Shown in pieces: positions 57,841 to 64,000 of a stretch of DNA of 64,000 nt. Positions within the stretch are counted from its first letter, which is position 1; each line of letters opens with the position of its first letter. A model generated the notes under the pieces. It searched no databases. It was not told the DNA's origin and saw only the letters and a program-made list of their open reading frames with translations. Position numbers and translations under genes: made by a program. The stretch covers positions 23,069,501 through 23,133,500 of the forward strand of contig JARKIP010000021.1 of the NCBI GenBank assembly GCA_029990175.1. The letters are read 5' to 3'. Source of the stretch: Petunia secreta (lineage: Eukaryota; Streptophyta; Magnoliopsida; Solanales; Solanaceae).

Positions 57841-58240
57841 GTTGATACCACTTTTGTCACGAGCCAACCTAGGTCCACGACAGAAACCTACAATGAGTGT
57901 CGATCATTGCTAAACCTACTAATAATCTATTAATGCCAGAGATAAGCTGGCAACCTGATCATATATATACACGTACCTATCTGCTGAAAGCATAAAGTCT
58001 GGAAAGATGACACGACTTTAACTTGCTGGCAATTAGAACATTGGGCCACAAATTCTGCTATGTCACCCTTCATTCTGTCCCACCAATAAATCTGCTTAAG
58101 ATCATGGTACATCTTAGTCGAATCTGGATGAACAATGTATTTGGAATAATGTGCCTCTATTATAATCTGTCCATGTAATCAACTCTGTTGCTGGTATTCT
58201 GCCTCAGCTGAAGGTCCAACTACATGTCTCTTTTATATTT
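57841..58240 (-). pseudogene. Reversed integrase zinc-finger fragment inside family A
   Basis: On the minus strand, CSNCQQVK and MYHDLKQIYWWD (58112-57930) give part of the H2C2 finger. Upstream, about 270 bp present at 2999-3300 have been deleted here between two ACATGGACAG/ACGTGGACAG-like strings. On the minus strand the segment ends with LTR-end-like GTGACA and a PBS-like TGGTATCAAC (57850-57841), so it once stood next to an LTR in the opposite orientation. Confidence 0.75.
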
Positions 58241-58929
58241 ACTTTTTCAAGTCATAATAGTTCCAATTCAAAGACAATACCCTGAGGTAGATGTTCAGTC
58301 TGAAGATCGTTCTTGGTCTACATCATACTATCCAGTAGTAGTTGTATGATCCTTATCCTTATACGACAGACCCTGTTTAGATGAACCTTTGACATACATT
58401 AGGATATGAATAACTACATTCCCACAAGGAGCTTGCGGAACAACACTAACATCAACTGAGATGTTGCATAGTGCATTCGTAAAAATAATATAGCTTCCAT
58501 CAAATCTTCTATAGTGTGTAGTGATAAAGTACCTCAAAAGTTTCCCCTATTGCATTAAGTGTGAGCTAATTCTTTGTTTCATCGACCTGTTCTATATCAA
58601 AAGTATATCGACGAGGTGATTCGTTGTTGGAATCATGTTAGCCCATCAAGAGTTGCGTGTATCTTCATTTTGAAAATATAGAACTCCTCTCTCATGATCG
58701 AGAAAGGGTCGGCTTAGTCCGAATAAGTTGGGCAATGATGTTATCATATTATCCAAATATGTTTTATTCCAAGAGTTCGGTGTTCGTGTTATAATTCTGA
58801 TTCTGCAATCATGAGATAATGTCCGTGGAGTAGCTTATGAAGGTCGTGCAAGTTCTTTTGTTATATGTACGGATTTTTCTTTAGACTTAGGCCCGTTCGA
58901 GGACGAACGAAAGTTTAAGTGGAGGAGAA
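58241..58929 (+). mobile_element. Family-A internal 3' end with polypurine tract
   Basis: No protein motif is readable. Ends in AAGTTTAAGTGGAGGAGAA directly before the 3' LTR. The part from 58555 matches 40044-40440 (inverted). Confidence 0.75.
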
Positions 58930-61574
58930 TGAAATGACCTTGGTCAGTCGTTTCGGAAGTTAGGACTCCGATTGGTGTGCTGATAATTTTAAAATATTCG
59001 TAATATCCATTGGGACTTATCTGCAAAATTTGAGCTAAATCAGACATCGTTTGGTAGGCATCGGAAGAAGGTTTCAGTTTTTATTGTCGATAAATATTAA
59101 AAAGGAATTTTCGAGCTCGGTTTTGGCGAACGAGCTCCGAATCGAAATCCGAAAGCGCTGTTAGGTTCGTATGATTATTTGTGATTTTTTGAAAGTGAAT
59201 TTCGATGTTGTTCGGCTAGTTTCCGCTAAAATGCCGAAAGTTAAATAATTTGACTTCTTTTCATCTAAATTCGCATCTTAAGTTTCGGGAGTCTGATTTG
59301 AGATCCGCCTTCGCGAGTATGTTACATATATTTTGTACAACTTGTATGAAAAAGTTGGAATTATTTCGAATATCGTAGAGCACCGTTTTAATTTTCGTTA
59401 AGAAAAAAATAAAATAAAAGAACACAAAAAAAAGAAGAGAAAAAGACAAAAAGTCAAAATAAATGGCGGTGGCATATATGCTAGTCATATATGCTACTTA
59501 AGCATATCTAAGTACGGAAAACAGAATGAAAAATGATTGAGAAGCAGAGAGAAATGAAAAAACGCAGTGAGGGAAAAATGCCAGAAAATGAGAAAAGGGG
59601 CCGGAAAAAAGTAGAATTTTCATCCTGAAACATTCAGGTAATGATCCTAATATATTATTTGATTTTATTACGTATGTTTGAATATGTTTTAACTGTAAAA
59701 CTTAGAATATTATACATCGTTTTAATAAGTTCAATTAATAGTTTAAAGGGTCAAATGGACCCCGATAATAAAATTAATTATATATCCGTACTCAGTGAGT
59801 TATGGGCAACTTATAAATGTAATTTATTTAGGGTTTGGTTATGTGACCATAAACCCTGTATATAGGCCTGGCCTGCGTATTGCGTATGCGAATAGGATAT
59901 CAGGTTCCTAACCGGATTGCCCTAAGATGTGAGGAATGAAGCCTTTAGCCTAAATTGATATATTTTTCTTCTTATTGAATAGAGTGGGATCGTTTGGCAA
60001 GAAAACCAAAGGATAAAGCTGTTGTTGATTAGCCGTACTAACTTTTGGAAGAGGTAAGTTATTATATCCATTTCTTTGGAAGCACCTGGCCTCGTGGATT
60101 TTCTACCACGTGTTCCTTACGTGTGTAGCTACCGATAGGCGTACTCATTATGCCTTAGCTTTGGATTTACATTCTATATTATATGTTATGTCCTGTTATT
60201 GGTATTGCATTGAGAATATGAGTATTGTACTTTGGCTTTGAGTTGGCATCTACTTCCCGGCTGTCGATGACAGTCCCGCGCCGGTGAAAGGTTATTATTG
60301 CATCACATTGCATTCATATGCATTATATGTCATTCATATGCATTACATTGCATATCATATTTGGTGCAGGAGTATTCCGCCCCAGGAGCAGGAGGATTCC
60401 GCTCCATTGTATCATATTGAGGGTAGGAGGATTCCGCCCCAAGAGCAGGAGTATTCCGCTCTTATGTCAGATATTGAGTGCAGGAGTATTCCGCCTCTGG
60501 TTTACATTATATCGGGTGCAGGAGTATTCCGCCCCAGGAGAGTGCAGGAGTATTCCGCCTCTGGTTTATATTATATCGGGTGCAGGAGTATTCCGCCCCA
60601 GGAGCAGGAGTATTTCGCTCCAGTTGGTTATCAGATTGGATTTCCCTCGAATGCAGGAGTATTCCGCTTCGGGATGGGATTACGGGCACATGTGACCCTT
60701 TGAATCATTTCATTTCATCTCATTTCATACCATTGTGTAGACTTGTGGTACATAATTACTGTTCTGCTTATACGTGCATTGCTTATCTATCTATATATTT
60801 TTGGCTCGTATTCTGGGTTGCGGGGATCAGGTTGCACACCGCAACGGTATACATATATGGACCGGGTTTCACGTCGCAGCAGTATGAATATATGGATCGG
60901 GTTGCACGCCGCAACAGGATGTGTTTCTGATTGTTGATGTGTTCGAGATACCTATATGTTATGGCTATCTTACGTTCCTGGTTGTTGATGAGTTTGTCAT
61001 TCCATACGTGTTTCTAGTTATTATCTGGCTCTGCCTTTTTATAATTTGAATAAGGGGAATTTGGTTTATCTGTTTCTTTTCTCCCTGGCTAGCTATCCTA
61101 TCCTTTGAGGTGGCTAGTCTGCCCCACTTATTGAGTCCTTTTGACTCACCCTTGTTTGTTGTTTGTTTCTTGTCTATCTATTTCGTTTCGGCAGGTTCGC
61201 TCCAGGATTGAGTTCGCCACGTTGTGAAGGAGCGAAGACGACTTCAGCTGTCAGGGTGAGCTAGCTTTTGTTCCGGATGGCCACCAATTTATTGGTTATT
61301 ATTTCAGTTGCATTTTGCTCCCTTCAGGAGGTATTTGTCTTCTTTTGTACTCTTAGATGTCTAGTCTGGATATCCCTAAACCTAGTATGTTGGGTAGTCA
61401 GCTGTAATTTCTTTTGTACAGCTTAGAGGTATCAGTATGTCCGTATTTTTGTTTTAAGTCTTGTCCTTATTTATGAATTTTTATATTTATTTTTCGAATT
61501 AAATTAGTAAGGGTTCGTCCGACAGGTCTAGGGGAGGATGTCAGCATGACCTAACCGGATTCTGGGTCGTGTCA
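58930..61574 (+). mobile_element. 3' LTR of the complete family-A element
   Basis: 2645 bp, very similar to the 5' LTR. Retains the two segments missing from the 5' LTR. Minisatellites at 60365-60669 and 60831-60916. Confidence 0.9.
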
Positions 61575-61579
61575 GTTAC

Positions 61580-62538
61580 TATAATGATTCGGGGAACTAT
61601 GGCTTTTATGGTAATGAAGCGAATCGCTATGGTGATCATGACGCTCGTGAAGACTATGAGGCTTATGAGGATGAATGTGAAGATGAAAACTCCTATGCTT
61701 CTAGTCTTGGAGATGATGATAGTGACACTTCCAGGTAAAATATTTCTACTTACTCTTCTTGTGATGAACTTGAAAATGTGGATAGTGACATAGGGAGAAT
61801 TGATGATGAAGTTTATTATAAATATTTTTCATTTGCATCTTCTCTTTGTGTTTCTAAAAACAAACAAGAGAGTAGTAGTGGTCTTTCTATTGGATTGAAA
61901 AGAAGTGGTAATGGCTCCATCAGAAAAACAGAGCTTACATCTTCTAATTATGCTAAAAGGTTCAATGTCTCTACTACTTATGTGAGGGATATGTGAGGCA
62001 AAGGGTGAGAAAAAGTGCTACTTGCTCTCCAAATGGTTTGTCTTGGTCTAACCATGCTTTGAGAGGTTTGGCGGGTTATGGTGGTAAGTCAAGTGGGATG
62101 AATGCTTCTTGTGGTCCAACTGCTAGTGAGGATCCATTCGTCCATTACTATGAAGATGGATACAAGAAGAAGCTAAGTAGATTTACTATTACTGTTGATG
62201 GATATAGAGGCTATATTCTACAGGTTGATAATATTGATGCAAATTGCATTAGCCCTACTTTTGTTAAGGAGTTGAGACTACCTTGTGATAAATTGGCAAC
62301 TCCTTATGAGTATAATGGAGTATGGATTGATAGAGTAGCAAAGGTTTGCATTTCTAAAGGGAGATATAAGGGATATGTGTTTTGTGAAGTGTACCCTTTG
62401 TACACTTGTCATGTTTGGTTGGGAATACCTTGGATGCAAAACAAAGAGTTTCAATACAATGCATCAAGGGACATGTACTATGTGGGAATGAATGGGAGGT
62501 GTTATGACATTGCTCCTAGGAGTCAAGTCAAGAAATGA
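61580..62538 (+). pseudogene. Element C gag end and aspartic protease, active site lost
   Basis: The first part is acidic and Tyr/Gly-rich and shifts frame near 61738 and 61990. From 61993 an open frame of 181 codons contains a retroviral-type aspartic protease fold: ILQVDN at the active-site position, then CISPTFVKELRLP, GRYKGYVFCEVYPL and HVWLGIPWM. The catalytic Asp-Ser/Thr-Gly triplet is replaced by Asp-Asn-Ile, with one residue lost, so the protease is inactive. The enzyme would have processed the Gag-Pol polyprotein. Frame breaks and the changed active site show that the element is dead. Confidence 0.7.
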
Positions 62539-62544
62539 GACTTG

Positions 62545-63908
62545 GAGGGCGGTAGAAAATTGGCACTTCAAGTGGTGTCAAGTTGAAAGTTGAGGTGAAG
62601 ATTACTCCTACTCCTTCCAAAGGGATTCTTGGCACATGTCCAAGTCCAAATAAACTTGAGAGAGAAAAGATAGAGAGGAGTAAGGGAGTGACAAGTGACG
62701 ACTCAAGAGAGAAAAAAGGAGAGCTTGAGTTGAGTAAAGTGAGTGAGTGAGTTCTCACAAGAAAAGAGAGAATATTGCGAAGAAAAGTTGAGAGAAAAGA
62801 AAGAGGGAAAACAAAAGAGTGAGAGTGAGGATTTTCCTTATTCTTATGATTCTAACTTTTCTTGTTTCTCTAGTTGTTTGGTGTCTTTTGAAGCTATGCT
62901 TGGAGGAGCTAAATTGGAAAATCCTTCTTTGGAAGTGGTTCCATGCCTTGAAGAAAAAGAGGAGATCAAAGTGAAGTCTCTAAATGAACAAGTGAGCTTA
63001 AATTTGAAAGGTAAAGAAGAATCTTTAGGTGTGCTAGAATGTAACAAAGCTAATCCTAACTCTTGTATTTCTTCGGGTGAGTTTGATAGAGACTTAAGTA
63101 TAGATGATAGCTTTACTTTTTGTGGAATTAATGATTCTTTATCTTACATTGTTAATAGTCAAAGTAAAAGTTGTGAGCATGCACTAGTTTGGCACACTTG
63201 TAAAAAGAAAATTGATGGTTTTGGTGTGTATGAATTGTTCCATACTAGTGGTTTGCAAATGGGTGATCTTGAACAAATGGCTTGTGTTATGACACCCTAC
63301 CTTTGTTTGATAAATGTGAAAATGAATTGCTTGATGTTGATGTGAAAGAATTTGATAGCATTCTTGATTGTAGTGGTAGTTTGTATCAAGGTCTTAAAGT
63401 GTTTGAAAATCTATTGTTTGTTGAAAATGAGCAAGAAGAAGTGTTGGAAGGTGGTTTTAGTATTGCCAACCCACTATTTGTTGAGCATGATTCTTATGAC
63501 TTGCTTAAGTGTAACAATTGTGTGGGTGTTAGCAAGCTAACTCCCATAATATTTGTTGAAAGATTGTCTAATGTTTGGAAGTCCTCCAAAGGTGAAGATT
63601 GTTCCTTAAAGAATGAGGGAGGCACTAATGATTGTAGTGGTAAAGTAATATATGCTAGCTTTAGTGTCAATTTCTTTACTTGCTCTATTCCTAGTCTTGA
63701 ACATACATTTGAAGTAGACTTTGCTAGAGCTTCCAATGTTAAGAGTGATAAATTGTCAATGGATGCTTGGCATGAGTTGAATGAGCTTACAAATGAAGAT
63801 TGTTTTGTGAATGAACTTGCTTGTTGTTGCTTTTCTAGCCTAGCTTGTGATGATGGAATTGGAAAAATGTTCTTTATGGACGATTTTGAATACTTGGCTA
63901 TATCATAA
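62545..63908 (+). pseudogene. Element C spacer between protease and reverse transcriptase: acidic, Cys/Ser-rich, unknown
   Basis: Three open stretches in successive frames (about 62566-62750, 62743-63345 and 63282-63908) add up to more than 400 codons after the protease. The first is Lys/Glu-rich. The others are acidic and Ser/Cys-rich with spaced motifs such as LFVE (63416, 63475, 63552) and no RT, RNase H or zinc-finger motif. A long region between protease and RT is seen in some plant gypsy elements. I do not recognise a function. It continues toward the window edge (63909-64000), where reading frames still resemble it. Confidence 0.5.
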
Positions 63909-64000
63909 GAGAGTGCACTTTGAGCATGAGTATATGGGTTTTGTTCCATTCTCTTTGTTGTGTAGTGCTTGCAAAGTTATTGAGTTGGTACTTATTCGTG

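Larger units (their letters stand above)
52502..61574 (+). mobile_element. Complete family-A LTR retrotransposon, 9073 bp, GTTAC target duplication
   Basis: 5' LTR 52502-55071, PBS (TTGGTATCAGAGCCC from 55073), internal region to 58929, polypurine tract AGTGGAGGAGAA at 58918-58929, 3' LTR 58930-61574. LTRs start TGAAA and end GTGTCA. GTTAC flanks at 52497-52501 and 61575-61579. The internal region encodes no intact protein, so the element must have moved with proteins supplied by a relative. The long LTR and the integrase-fragment sequence are consistent with a chromovirus of Del/Tekay type; lineage is inference. Confidence 0.9.

Overview
The window is nuclear DNA of a dicot plant. Spliced genes, MITE types, the GTCGTGACA/GTCGTGTCA-ended LTR families and a GAME31/AOP-like dioxygenase all point to Solanaceae; this is inference from family resemblance, and the species is not identified. 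Only one gene looks intact by eye: a three-exon 2-oxoglutarate/Fe(II) dioxygenase at 18231-21233 (+). Two short paralogous open reading frames at 10540-10902 and 11616-11957 may also be genes. Almost everything else is transposon, or gene debris carried or broken by transposons.

Layout. 1-7353: rearranged pieces of a Ty3/gypsy family here called A (LTR 2.5-3 kb), including a 2456-bp tandem duplication and an inverted gag region. 7354-9400: decayed LTR-like DNA. 9535-17060: a block holding a GRF zinc-finger gene remnant, two small paralogous genes and a Ulp1/DUF1985 protease pseudogene, all interspersed with a short palindrome of the type GATGTTCGGAACATC. 17686-21233: the dioxygenase gene, with a hAT-like MITE in its promoter and a long-TIR Mutator-like element in intron 2. 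22931-34998: a minus-strand Tat-like gypsy element, split by a 4.2-kb CACTA transposon that carries a MADS-box gene fragment, with a 1434-bp unclassified insertion in its 5' LTR. 36987-47117: a second family-A element containing a family-B solo LTR, which in turn contains another family-A LTR. 47118-49960: an inverted pseudogene copy of the dioxygenase promoter, exon 1 and part of intron 1, shot through with four insertions. 50444-64000: a gypsy element C (LTR, PBS, gag, protease, odd spacer) interrupted by a complete 9.07-kb family-A element (52502-61574) with a perfect 5-bp target duplication.

How the parts relate. The dioxygenase and its pseudogene form inverted arms about 29 kb apart and serve as natural empty-site controls for the MITEs in each arm. 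Family A appears to be a non-autonomous, chimeric retrotransposon: its internal region holds stop-filled gag debris plus an integrase zinc-finger fragment in reverse orientation, and the same chimeric layout is present in two separate copies. The least explained structure is the 9.5-17 kb block with its dispersed palindromes. All calls were made by reading the sequence; no database search or alignment was run.
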